From positions 1-32,539 of the forward strand of contig CAYFWT010000003.1 of assembly GCA_964346955.1 (NCBI GenBank): a stretch of 32,539 nt of DNA, in the 5' to 3' direction. The notes under the pieces are model-generated. The model made no database searches. It saw only the letters and a program-made list of their open reading frames with translations, and had not been told where the DNA came from. The DNA is from CAYFWT01 sp964346955 (GTDB lineage Bacteria > Patescibacteriota > Minisyncoccia > Portnoybacterales > UBA2143). Below, piece after piece: positions 1 to 6,327 of the stretch (position 1 is the first letter of the stretch; each line of letters begins with the position of its first letter). Made by a program: the position numbers and the translations under genes.

Positions 1-39
1 AATTTGTACCTTAAATTAAAAATAAAAGGAGAAGATAGA

Positions 40-318
40 ATGGCAAAGAAGATTAAAATTGATAAAAAGATTATTTACGGGTTCCTAGAGGAAGGCGAGT
101 GGAGAGGAGTAGATAGTGGAGTAGTTCTCCAGAAGTCGGAATTTTGGAAAATGGAGGTTTTCCGGGGCCTAGCAGAAGATTGGGAGGATTTTTGGAAAGA
201 ATATTTTCAAAAATTCGCCGCCGAGCATGATATTTTTCCAAGAACCAAGATAGCTGTGGCTGAATTGGAGAAAAACAAATTTGCGGTCGTAATTGTGGAT
301 TTCGGGGCGTCTGAGTAA
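40..318 (+). CDS. hypothetical protein, 92 aa
   Basis: I do not recognise this family. The product is small, rich in Trp, Lys and Glu, with no signal peptide or membrane segment. The reading frame is open from a TTG at 4, but the ATG at 40 is the better start because AAAGGAGA (25-32) lies 7 nt before it, one of the few good Shine-Dalgarno sites in the window. The C-terminal half (about residues 60-90) looks like a helix followed by a beta strand (KFAVVIVDFG). The stop codon lies inside the loop of the terminator that follows, so the gene ends a transcript. A role cannot be inferred from its neighbours. Confidence 0.7.
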   Translation: MAKKIKIDKKIIYGFLEEGEWRGVDSGVVLQKSEFWKMEVFRGLAEDWEDFWKEYFQKFAAEHDIFPRTKIAVAELEKNKFAVVIVDFGASE

Positions 319-343
319 AAATCAACGCCCTTTTTTCTTTTTT
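305..343 (+). terminator. rho-independent terminator
   Basis: GGGCGT (305-310) pairs with ACGCCC (325-330) and is followed directly by a T-rich run (331-343). The stop codon of the preceding 92-aa gene (316-318) is in the loop. Confidence 0.8.
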
Positions 344-363
344 AAAAATAGGTTATGATTTAA

Positions 364-408
364 CCAAGGACTGTCCCTTAGGGACTGTCCCTAAAATACA
401 GTCCTTGG
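364..408. repeat. REP-like palindromic repeat, family 'AGGGACTGTCCCT', copy 1
   Basis: CCAAGGACTGT (364-374) is the exact reverse complement of ACAGTCCTTGG (398-408). The 13-bp AGGGACTGTCCCT (380-392) forms a second palindrome between them. A 27-bp module starting at 380 recurs with one mismatch at 4286. The element ends 4 bp before the next start codon. Confidence 0.75.
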
Positions 409-412
409 ATCC

Positions 413-1411
413 ATGACTCCTCTGGAGAAATCTATTTTAGCCACTTTGGTCTATTATGATGTCCTAGAGCGGCCCTTGACTGGCCTGGAGATTTTTAAGT
501 ATTTAATAGTTAAGGGGATGACAGAAAAAGATAGGGAAGTTAATCTTAATGAGGTACTCGATACTTTAGAGACTAGTCAGGAATTAGCAAAGTTAATTAA
601 CCAAAAAAATGGTTTTTATTTCCTAAGGGGACGGTCCAAGGTTATCAAGGAGAGAATTGCCAGACAGAAGATAGCTGACCAAAAATGGAAGAAAGCCAGG
701 CGACTGATTAGACTTCTAGAGACAGTTCCCTTTGTTCGCTTGGTGGCAGTGAGTGGCTCCTTGGCCATGAATAATCCTAAAGAAGAAGCAGATATCGACC
801 TTCTAATTGTGACTAAAGCTAGCCGGATTTGGACTTGTCGAGGATTGGCTACTTTGTTTGTTCGTTTAATTGGCCAACATCGTCACGGCCCTTTGACTAA
901 AGACCGGCTTTGTCTTAACCATTATCTAACTGATAAGTCTTTGAGAATTCCTTGCCGGAGTTTATACAATGCTCAAACTTACGCTCATTTAGTGCCTATC
1001 TGGGGGAGACAGCTTCCCCAAATCTATAATCAATTCCAGAAAGCTAATCGATGGATAGGTGATTATTTGGTTTTTTATCCCAAGAGTCAAGAGGGCTATT
1101 TAAAGAAAACCAAATCTAATCGATTTTTAGTTTCCTTAAGAAAAATTAGAGAATTTATTCTTGATAATAAAATTGGCGATGGCTTCGAATTCTTTTTAAA
1201 AAAGTTTCAGGAAAGGCGAATTAAGAAAGACCCTTTGACTTATCAAGTGGGTGGCCGAGTGGTCTTTGATGATAGACAGTTGGAATTTCATCCTGATTCG
1301 CCAGAGAGATGGATTTTGGAAGAATATAATCAAAGGATGAGTCAGTTGGGATTAACCGAGATGGGACAAGAGGAGGATTCAGGCTTAATCAAAGAGTCGT
1401 CTTCGGCTTGA
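413..1411 (+). CDS. nucleotidyltransferase-domain protein with N-terminal winged-helix-like region, 332 aa
   Basis: The central part (about residues 103-130) has the DNA-polymerase-beta-like nucleotidyltransferase signature: a GS motif (VSGSLAMNNP) followed by the acidic DIDLLIV strand, which in this superfamily holds the metal-binding aspartates. The first ~80 residues resemble a small helix-turn-helix domain (LVYYDVLERPLT...), a pairing I recall from other CPR proteins. The C-terminal ~150 residues are basic and unassigned. The substrate cannot be told; nucleotidyl transfer to a protein, RNA or small molecule is possible. There is no clear ribosome binding site, and the ATG at 413 sits 4 bp after a palindromic repeat. 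The stop codon abuts a 10-bp hairpin. Confidence 0.7.
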   Translation: MTPLEKSILATLVYYDVLERPLTGLEIFKYLIVKGMTEKDREVNLNEVLDTLETSQELAKLINQKNGFYFLRGRSKVIKERIARQKIADQKWKKARRLIRLLETVPFVRLVAVSGSLAMNNPKEEADIDLLIVTKASRIWTCRGLATLFVRLIGQHRHGPLTKDRLCLNHYLTDKSLRIPCRSLYNAQTYAHLVPIWGRQLPQIYNQFQKANRWIGDYLVFYPKSQEGYLKKTKSNRFLVSLRKIREFILDNKIGDGFEFFLKKFQERRIKKDPLTYQVGGRVVFDDRQLEFHPDSPERWILEEYNQRMSQLGLTEMGQEEDSGLIKESSSA

Positions 1412-1412
1412 C

Positions 1413-1438
1413 CCCGTTAGAGACAGGCCTCTAACGGG
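1413..1438. repeat. perfect 10-bp inverted repeat after the nucleotidyltransferase gene
   Basis: CCCGTTAGAG (1413-1422) and CTCTAACGGG (1429-1438) are exact complements around a 6-nt loop. There is no T run after the stem, so it is either a weak terminator or a short dispersed palindrome. It lies between a stop codon and the groES promoter. Confidence 0.6.
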
Positions 1439-1439
1439 C

Positions 1440-1469
1440 TTGACATTTTAACTAATCTTAGATTAAGAT
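1440..1469 (+). promoter_or_regulatory. probable sigma-70 promoter of groES-groEL
   Basis: TTGACA (1440-1445), an 18-bp spacer and TAAGAT (1464-1469). Within the spacer and -10 is an inverted repeat TAATCT-T-AGATTA (1453-1465), placed where a repressor could bind. The usual CIRCE operator (TTAGCACTC-N9-GAGTGCTAA) is not present. Confidence 0.6.
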
Positions 1470-1503
1470 GGAATAACAATATAGAAGAACAGGAAGCAGT
1501 GAG

Positions 1504-1536
1504 CAATAAACATAATGTTTTGTTTGTTGTTTATTG
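1504..1536 (+). other. hairpin in the groES 5' leader
   Basis: CAATAAAC (1504-1511) pairs with GTTTATTG (1529-1536). It lies between the predicted promoter and the groES ATG at 1556, in a ~80-nt leader. It may affect translation or may be a degenerate repeat. Confidence 0.4.
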
Positions 1537-1555
1537 TTTTCTGTTTACTGAAGAT

Positions 1556-1831
1556 ATGAATATAAAACCCTTAGCAGACCGCGTGCTCATTGAGCCAATT
1601 TCTACAGAAGAGAAAACTAAATCAGGTATTATTATACCGGAGACAGTTGATAAAGAGAAACCCGAACAGGGTAGAGTGATTGCCGTGGGGCCAGGCCGAG
1701 GGAATAAACCGCTCAGTGTGAAAAAAGGGGATAGAGTGCTTTTTACTAAATACGGGCCTAATGAAATTAAAATAAATGATAAAGAGTATCTAATTGCTAA
1801 GGAGGAGGATATTCTGGCTATTTTGGAGTAA
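1556..1831 (+). CDS. groES: co-chaperonin GroES, 91 aa
   Basis: GroES forms the heptameric lid of the GroEL cage in the cytoplasm. The sequence starts MNIKPLADRVLIEPI and has the mobile-loop region EEKTKSGIIIPET and the conserved PEQGRVIAVGPG and KKGDRVLFTKYG segments; the length is normal. The frame is open further upstream to 1499, but the ATG at 1556 matches the family N-terminus, and the upstream part is a leader with a hairpin. groEL follows after about 90 bp, interrupted by a dispersed repeat. A TTGACA/TAAGAT promoter lies at 1440-1469; no CIRCE operator is seen. Confidence 0.97.
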   Translation: MNIKPLADRVLIEPISTEEKTKSGIIIPETVDKEKPEQGRVIAVGPGRGNKPLSVKKGDRVLFTKYGPNEIKINDKEYLIAKEEDILAILE

Positions 1832-1836
1832 TTAAG

Positions 1837-1911
1837 GTCATCCTGAAGGCGAAGTCCGAAGGATCTCAGTCTATTTTCTACGGGATTCTTCGCCTTTGGC
1901 TCAGCATGACA
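1837..1911. repeat. dispersed inverted repeat of the 'TCATCCTGA...TCAGCATGACA' type between groES and groEL
   Basis: The left arm begins GGTCATCCTGAAGGCGAAG and the right arm is GATTCTTCGCCTTTGGCTCA followed by GCATGACA; the arms are imperfect reverse complements. Related copies or fragments lie at 8580-8620, 12231-12302 and 13711-13732. This repeat type is familiar to me from many bacterial genomes. It fills the groES-groEL gap and ends 11 bp before the groEL start. Confidence 0.75.
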
Positions 1912-1922
1912 TTGGAAAAACT

Positions 1923-3551
1923 ATGGCAAAGCAAATTAAGTTTGATGAACAAGCCAGACGCCGGCTTAAACGAGGCGTTGATAAATTAGCTAATACAGTT
2001 AAAGTCACCTTAGGGCCTAAGGGTCGCAATGTGGTCTTAGATAAAGGATTTGGTTCTCCGGAAATTACCAATGATGGAGTAACCATTGCTAAAGAAATTG
2101 AGTTAGAAGATAAGTTTGAGAATATTGGCGCCGAAATTGTTAAAGAAGTAGCTTCCAAAACTAATGACCTGGCTGGTGATGGAACGACTACGGCCGCTCT
2201 TTTGACTCAAGCAATTGTTAGTCAAGGGTTAAAGAATGTCACGGCGGGGGCTAATCCCTTAGCTCTAAAAAGGGGTATTGAAAAAGGGGTTGAGGCAGTC
2301 GTGGTTGCTTTAAAAAAGATGTCTAAGACAGTGGCCGGTAAAGGAGAAATTGCCCAAGTAGCTAATATTGCCGCCGAGGACCCGGCAGTCGGTGATTTGA
2401 TTGCTGATATTATACAGGAGGTAGGTAAAGATGGGGTGATTACCGTTGAGGAATCGCAGACCTTTGGTTTATCTAAAGAAATTGTTAAGGGGATGCGTTT
2501 TGATAAAGGGTACATTTCTCCTTATATGATTACTAACCCAGACCGGATGCAGGCAGAATACGAGGACCCTTTTATCTTGATTACCGATAAAAAAATTTCC
2601 AGCATTAATGAAATTTTGCCTCTTTTGGAGAAATTAACTCAAGGCGGCAAAAAAGAGATTGTTATCATTGCTGAAGAGGTGGAAGGTGATGCCTTGGCTA
2701 CTTTGGTGGTCAATAAATTAAGAGGCACCTTTAGTGCTTTGGCCGTCAAAGCACCTGGCTTTGGTGACCGGCGTAAGGAGATGCTCGAGGACATTGCTAT
2801 TTTAACTGGTGGTCAGGTTATTTCTGAAGAGGTTGGATTAAAGTTAGAGAACGCTGACCTGAAAATGCTCGGTCGAGCTCGTCGGGTAATTGCTGATAAA
2901 GAAAATACCACCATTGTTGAAGGAAGAGGTCGCAAACAAGATATTGAAGACCGAATTAATGACATTAAAGTCGAATTGGCTAAAAGTGATTCTGATTTTG
3001 ATAAAGAAAAACTACAAGAAAGATTGGCTAAATTAGCTGGTGGCGTCGGGGTGATTAAAGTGGGAGCGGCTACTGAAGCCGAGCAAAAATACAAGCAAGG
3101 AAAAATTGAGGATGCTTTAGCAGCTACCCGAGCGGCGGTGGCTGAAGGAATAATTCCTGGCGGGGGAGTCGCTTTGATTAGGGCGCTGAAGAGCTTAAAG
3201 GAAGTTAAGGCAAGAAAAGATGAGAAAACTAGCTTGGCAATTTTAAGAAGGGCTTTAGAAGAGCCCTTGAGACAGATTGCCACTAATGCTGGGGTAGATG
3301 GTTCAGTGGCAGTGGATGAAGTTAAAAAAAATAGGGGGGGCTATGGTTACAATGCGGCTAAAAACAAATACGAAGATTTGTTTGAGGCAGGCATTATTGA
3401 CCCCACTAAAGTAACTCGCTCTGCTTTGGAAAACGCTGCTTCAGCGGCGGCGATGCTTTTAACAACGGAGTCAGTGGTTACTGACTTACCAGAGAAAAAA
3501 GAGACTCCGCCAGTCCCTGGGGGCATGCCCCCAGGCGGCATGGAGTACTAA
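1923..3551 (+). CDS. groEL: chaperonin GroEL, 542 aa
   Basis: GroEL is the 60-kDa chaperonin ring that folds proteins with ATP and GroES. The ATP-site motif GDGTTTA, the GGGVALIRA segment and the Gly-Met tail (GGMPPGGMEY) are all present, and the length is standard. The frame is open to 1896, but those extra codons are translated from the repeat; the ATG at 1923 gives the family start MAKQIKFDEQAR. Upstream GGAAAA is only a weak ribosome binding site. It is the second gene of the groESL operon and is followed by a strong terminator. I see nothing abnormal in the sequence. Confidence 0.98.
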   Translation: MAKQIKFDEQARRRLKRGVDKLANTVKVTLGPKGRNVVLDKGFGSPEITNDGVTIAKEIELEDKFENIGAEIVKEVASKTNDLAGDGTTTAALLTQAIVSQGLKNVTAGANPLALKRGIEKGVEAVVVALKKMSKTVAGKGEIAQVANIAAEDPAVGDLIADIIQEVGKDGVITVEESQTFGLSKEIVKGMRFDKGYISPYMITNPDRMQAEYEDPFILITDKKISSINEILPLLEKLTQGGKKEIVIIAEEVEGDALATLVVNKLRGTFSALAVKAPGFGDRRKEMLEDIAILTGGQVISEEVGLKLENADLKMLGRARRVIADKENTTIVEGRGRKQDIEDRINDIKVELAKSDSDFDKEKLQERLAKLAGGVGVIKVGAATEAEQKYKQGKIEDALAATRAAVAEGIIPGGGVALIRALKSLKEVKARKDEKTSLAILRRALEEPLRQIATNAGVDGSVAVDEVKKNRGGYGYNAAKNKYEDLFEAGIIDPTKVTRSALENAASAAAMLLTTESVVTDLPEKKETPPVPGGMPPGGMEY

Positions 3552-3556
3552 GATTT

Positions 3557-3598
3557 AACTAAAAACAGTCGCCTTTAGGATGGCTGTTTTTAGTTTTT
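3557..3598 (+). terminator. rho-independent terminator of groESL
   Basis: CTAAAAACAG (3559-3568) pairs with CTGTTTTTAG (3584-3593), followed by TTTTT (3594-3598). Confidence 0.85.
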
Positions 3599-3605
3599 GA
3601 CTAAC

Positions 3606-3635
3606 TTGCCAAAAGCCCTAGGAATATAGTATAAT
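3606..3635 (+). promoter_or_regulatory. probable promoter of lemA-htpX
   Basis: TTGCCA (3606-3611), an 18-bp spacer and a perfect TATAAT (3630-3635). It lies just after the groESL terminator and about 90 bp before lemA. Confidence 0.65.
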
Positions 3636-3670
3636 GGAGAAAAGATAAATTAATTAATTCTGCCTGACCC

Positions 3671-3710
3671 ACCTGCCAAAATCCGCCTGAGGCGGACTTA
3701 GGTAGGAGGT
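3671..3710. repeat. REP-like palindrome with TCCGCC/GGCGGA core
   Basis: TCCGCC (3682-3687) and GGCGGA (3691-3696) pair around TGA, and ACCTGCC/GGTAGG extend the symmetry outward. The right edge contains AGGAGGT (3704-3710), 14 nt from the lemA ATG, so the repeat may supply a loosely spaced ribosome binding site. The same core is found inside dnaG at 9089-9104. Confidence 0.6.
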
Positions 3711-3724
3711 TAAGGTTATTCTTT

Positions 3725-4279
3725 ATGAGTCCATTATGGATTATTATCGGTATAATTGTCGTAATTTTATTTTGGCTAATAGCTGTTTACAACAGTCTGA
3801 TTAGGTTAAGGAACAGAACAGACGAAGCTTGGTCAGACATTGATGTTCAGTTGAAAAGACGTTATAACTTAATCCCTAATTTAGTTGAGACAGTTAAAGG
3901 TTATGCAACACATGAAAGAGAGCTTTTTGAAAAAGTGACCAAAGCTAGAACTGCCGCCATGGGTGCTCAAGCTCCCGCAGAAAAAGCCCAAGCAGAAAAT
4001 ATTTTGTCTGGTACCCTAAAAACATTATTTGCCGTGGCAGAAAATTACCCTAATTTGAAAGCTAATGAGAATTTCTTAGAATTACAGCGGGAATTATCTG
4101 ATACCGAGAATAAAATTCAGGCGGCTCGTCGGTTTTACAACGGCAATGTCAGAGACTTTAATATTAAGATTGAGAAATTCCCCAATAATTTGGTCGCCAG
4201 TACGCTTGGGTTTAAGAAGAGAGACTTCTTTGAGGTAGAAGGAGAAGAAGAACGCGAGCCGGTCAAGGTTAGTTTTTAG
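3725..4279 (+). CDS. lemA: LemA family protein, 184 aa
   Basis: One N-terminal membrane segment (about residues 4-21) is followed by the family signature RNRTDEAWSDIDVQLKRRYN and LIPNLVETVKGYATHE, then a helical bundle typical of LemA. The exact role of LemA proteins is not settled; they are membrane-anchored with a helical soluble domain and are often encoded beside HtpX proteases. That is the case here: htpX starts 69 bp downstream, with only a palindromic repeat between. Length is normal. The promoter is at 3606-3635. Confidence 0.93.
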   Translation: MSPLWIIIGIIVVILFWLIAVYNSLIRLRNRTDEAWSDIDVQLKRRYNLIPNLVETVKGYATHERELFEKVTKARTAAMGAQAPAEKAQAENILSGTLKTLFAVAENYPNLKANENFLELQRELSDTENKIQAARRFYNGNVRDFNIKIEKFPNNLVASTLGFKKRDFFEVEGEEEREPVKVSF

Positions 4280-4283
4280 TTAA

Positions 4284-4341
4284 CCAGGGACAGTCCCTAA
4301 AATACAGTCCTTAAGGACTGTTCCTTAGGGACTGTCCCTGG
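4284..4341. repeat. REP-like palindromic repeat, family 'AGGGACTGTCCCT', copy 2
   Basis: A near-perfect 58-bp palindrome. The 17-bp arms CCAGGGACAGTCCCTAA (4284-4300) and TTAGGGACTGTCCCTGG (4325-4341) are exact complements. The core ACAGTCCTTAAGGACTGT (4304-4321) is a perfect 18-bp palindrome. It shares a 27-bp module with 380-406. It fills the lemA-htpX gap and ends 6 bp before the htpX ATG. Confidence 0.85.
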
Positions 4342-4347
4342 CCTGAA

Positions 4348-5238
4348 ATGGCCACTCTCTACACCCACAAGGACAGAAACATCAGGCGGACTTGGATTTT
4401 GATTACTCTATTTCTGATTTTTATCATTGGACTGGGTTGGGTTTTTTCTTATCAATTTGACAGCCCAGTAATTTTGATAATAGCGGTAATTTTTAGCTCA
4501 GCAATGAGTTTTACTTCTTACTGGTATTCGGATAAGATTATTTTGGCGATGAGTCGGGCTAAAGAGATTAAAAAAGAAGACAATCCAAAACTCTATCGCT
4601 TGGTAGAAAATCTCTGTATTACGGCTGGTTTGCCTTTGCCTAAGATTTATATTATTGAGGAGATGGCTCCTAATGCTTTTGCCACTGGCCGAAACCCTAA
4701 GCATGCAGTTATTGCTGTTACCAGAGGACTTCTCGATAAATTAGAGCGTTCGGAATTAGAAGGTGTCCTGGCTCATGAATTGAGTCACATTGGTAATTGG
4801 GATATTCTTTTACAAACCGTGGTAGTAGTCTTAGTTGGTCTGGTTGCCTTACTTTCTAATTGGTTCCTCCGCTGGAGTTGGTTAGGGGGCCGCCGACGAA
4901 CTCGGCAAGCTGGTCAATTAGGTGCTCTCATGCTTTTGGCTGGCATTATTTTAGCCATTTTATCTCCTTTTATTGCTAGCTTGATTCAGTTAGCAATTTC
5001 TAGAAAAAGAGAATTTTTGGCTGATGCTGATGGGGCTTTGTTAACCCGTTATCCTGAAGGATTAGCCCGGGCTTTAGAAAAAATTTCTAAAGATAAAATC
5101 CCCTTGCGGGCAGCTAACAAAGCCACTGCCCATATGTATATTGCCAATCCTTTTAAAGGTAAAAAACTAAGAAAAATTTTTATGACCCATCCACCAATAG
5201 AAGAACGAGTTAAAGTTCTTCGGGGGATGGAGACGTAA
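4348..5238 (+). CDS. htpX: M48 family zinc metalloprotease HtpX, 296 aa
   Basis: HtpX is an inner-membrane protease that degrades damaged membrane proteins. Two N-terminal membrane segments (about residues 16-34 and 41-58) are followed by the zinc site HELSH (H143, E144, H147) and the third ligand E222 in KREFLADADGA; two more membrane segments lie between (about 153-173 and 191-216). The C-terminal motif MTHPPIEERVKVLR is typical. No ribosome binding site is visible; a large palindrome ends just upstream, which could restrict translation. It follows lemA and probably shares its transcript. Confidence 0.95.
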   Translation: MATLYTHKDRNIRRTWILITLFLIFIIGLGWVFSYQFDSPVILIIAVIFSSAMSFTSYWYSDKIILAMSRAKEIKKEDNPKLYRLVENLCITAGLPLPKIYIIEEMAPNAFATGRNPKHAVIAVTRGLLDKLERSELEGVLAHELSHIGNWDILLQTVVVVLVGLVALLSNWFLRWSWLGGRRRTRQAGQLGALMLLAGIILAILSPFIASLIQLAISRKREFLADADGALLTRYPEGLARALEKISKDKIPLRAANKATAHMYIANPFKGKKLRKIFMTHPPIEERVKVLRGMET

Positions 5239-5249
5239 AAATTACAAAT

Positions 5250-5498
5250 ATGGGGTTACTTTCTTCAACTAGAAAAATATATCGAACTGAATTTGAAAAA
5301 GTATTGCGAACTATTCCTGATTTGTCTGAGATAGAACGGGCTTATGTCAGTGGCGTCTTTCAAGACGCCTTAAGGGATGGTTTGTCTAAAATAGAATTGA
5401 AGAAAGAGATTGAAAAACTGAAATACAATTTTCAGGATCCCTTAGATGCTTCTGAGGTGAAAAAAATAAAGGAAAAATTGTTGGAGCGTTTTAAGTAG
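5250..5498 (+). CDS. hypothetical protein, 82 aa
   Basis: I do not recognise this family. The product is a small, charged, probably all-helical soluble protein with no signal peptide. It starts 12 bp after the htpX stop and ends 9 bp before tRNA-Ser, so it is likely transcribed with htpX. The Glu/Lys-rich C-terminal half (SKIELKKEIEKLKYNF, SEVKKIKEKLLERFK) could form a short amphipathic helical hairpin. No ribosome binding site is visible. Confidence 0.65.
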   Translation: MGLLSSTRKIYRTEFEKVLRTIPDLSEIERAYVSGVFQDALRDGLSKIELKKEIEKLKYNFQDPLDASEVKKIKEKLLERFK

Positions 5499-5507
5499 GA
5501 TTATTTT

Positions 5508-5594
5508 GGAGAGGTGCCGGAGCGGTCGAACGGGCGTGACTGGAAATCACGTGTACTCTTTTGGGTACCGAGGGTTCGAATCCCTCCCTCTCCG
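5508..5594 (+). tRNA. tRNA-Ser (anticodon GGA)
   Basis: Acceptor GGAGAGG (5508-5514) pairs with CCTCTCC (5587-5593); the discriminator is G5594 and no CCA is encoded. The anticodon stem CGTGA/TCACG (from 5535) holds the loop CTGGAAA, giving anticodon GGA (5542-5544), which reads UCC and UCU. A long variable arm (GTGTACTCTTTTGGGTAC) marks a class II tRNA, consistent with Ser. The T arm has GGGTTCGAATCCC. It lies between the 82-aa gene and a MazG-like gene, 18 bp before the latter. Confidence 0.96.
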
Positions 5595-5612
5595 TCTACT
5601 AAAATTTTTACT

Positions 5613-5927
5613 ATGCCTCTAAAGGATATTCAAAAACAGGTTGATAAGTGGGTTAAGCAGTATAAAATTGGCTATTGGCAGCCGCATGAAATATTAGCTC
5701 GGTTAATGGAGGAAACTGGAGAGTTGGCTCGGGAGATTAATCATCTTTACGGCCCCAAGAAAAAGAAAACCACCGAAGATGCCAAAGAAATGGAAGATGA
5801 AATTGCTGATATTATTTTTACTTTAGTTTGTTTAGCTAATTCCAAGGGAATAGATTTAGATAAGGCCTTTAAGAAAATGATGGATAAGTATTATAAAAGG
5901 GACAACGGTCGATACGAGAAGAAATAA
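5613..5927 (+). CDS. MazG-like nucleotide pyrophosphohydrolase, 104 aa
   Basis: A single all-alpha NTP pyrophosphatase domain. The acidic EETGELAREI segment (about residues 30-39) and DEIADIIFTLVCLAN (about 71-85) carry the ExxE and ExxD type metal ligands of the MazG/MazG-like superfamily, which hydrolyses (d)NTPs to monophosphates, often removing damaged ones. The frame is open through the tRNA to 5514, but translating a tRNA is implausible; the ATG at 5613 is the first after it. It probably shares a transcript with tRNA-Ser and faces the terminator of the minus-strand RNA that follows. Confidence 0.88.
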   Translation: MPLKDIQKQVDKWVKQYKIGYWQPHEILARLMEETGELAREINHLYGPKKKKTTEDAKEMEDEIADIIFTLVCLANSKGIDLDKAFKKMMDKYYKRDNGRYEKK

Positions 5928-5941
5928 ATGGAACTTTAAAT

Positions 5942-6242
5942 AGAAAAACCCCCGCTTCATCGTCCTTAATGGACTCCACGGGGGGGCACCCTCGTTACCA
6001 ACACTGTCCCCATGTCCGATGCCTGGTTGTCTCGGGTTTCCGCCGAATCCAGTCGGAATCCTACTGCTTACTTGGCTAGTCGGCCCTCCCGAGGCAATCT
6101 CCTGCCTCTTCCACAGATGAGCCAGCGTTGGCTCTGTACTTCTGGTTCTCCTCTCGCTTGTGCCAAGGCGAGAGTAAATACAGATTTAGAACCCATCTGG
6201 AAATAAGCAAAAGATGACTAGTTGCTAAGCAATCAACCAAGC
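5942..6242 (-). ncRNA. structured non-coding RNA of unassigned family, ~300 nt
   Basis: A GC-rich island in AT-rich DNA, with a TTGACA-17-TAAGAT promoter upstream and a strong terminator at its end, both on the minus strand. By eye it folds into a domain closed by GACTAG (6216-6221) with CTAGTC (6076-6081) and TAAGC (6226-6230) with GCTTA (6066-6070). Inside are four hairpins: 6181-6185/6195-6199, 6151-6160/6164-6174, 6119-6124/6129-6134 and 6091-6096/6103-6108. A 3' domain has helices 6043-6046/6053-6056 and 5985-5990/6018-6023. I looked for tmRNA (tRNA-like end, tag), RNase P (GAGGAAAGTCC, ACAGAA), SRP and 6S features and did not find them. A divergent RNase P or tmRNA cannot be excluded by eye. 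Not adjacent to any gene it would lead, so it looks free-standing. Confidence 0.78.
5944..5984 (-). terminator. terminator of the minus-strand RNA
   Basis: On the minus strand CCCCCG (5984-5979) pairs with CGGGGG (5954-5949), with an inner GTCC/GGAC helix (5974-5971/5965-5962), followed by TTTTT (5948-5944) and more T-rich sequence. It converges with the end of the MazG-like gene. Confidence 0.85.
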
Positions 6243-6248
6243 ATTATT

Positions 6249-6277
6249 ATCTTAGGCGAGAGACAAATGGATGTCAA
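6249..6277 (-). promoter_or_regulatory. promoter of the minus-strand RNA
   Basis: Perfect -35 TTGACA (6277-6272), a 17-bp spacer and TAAGAT (6254-6249). The predicted start is near 6242-6240, giving an RNA of about 300 nt. Confidence 0.75.
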
Positions 6278-6311
6278 TAGTGACATATTTACAGAACAAA
6301 AAGTTGTAACT

Positions 6312-6320
6312 TGTAATAAT
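6312..6320 (+). promoter_or_regulatory. possible extended -10 promoter of the Nudix gene
   Basis: TGTAATAAT (6312-6320) fits TGn plus a -10 box (AATAAT), and TTTACA (6288-6293) could be a weak -35. The ATG at 6328 is 7 nt after the box, so a message starting here would have essentially no leader. It is divergent from the RNA promoter. Confidence 0.4.
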
Positions 6321-6327
6321 TCTTCTT

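Noticed and set aside
1499..1555. Longer groES starting at 1499
   Set aside because: The extra residues come from a leader hairpin and do not fit GroES, whose family start is at 1556.
2813..3283. Minus-strand ORF of 156 residues opposite groEL
   Set aside because: Shadow of the groEL frame with low-complexity Ser/Ala content and no own signals.
5514..5612. MazG-like protein starting inside tRNA-Ser
   Set aside because: The extra codons are the tRNA sequence itself.
6012..6206. 64-residue plus-strand ORF in the GC-rich island
   Set aside because: No ribosome binding site or recognisable domain, and the same stretch has promoter, terminator and folding on the minus strand, so it is more likely an RNA.
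5942..6242. tmRNA or RNase P RNA assignment for the minus-strand RNA
   Set aside because: A CTGGATTCGGCGG stretch and GGTAACGAGGGTGCC look superficially like parts of these RNAs, but order, conserved cores and a tRNA-like end are missing. I left the family open.
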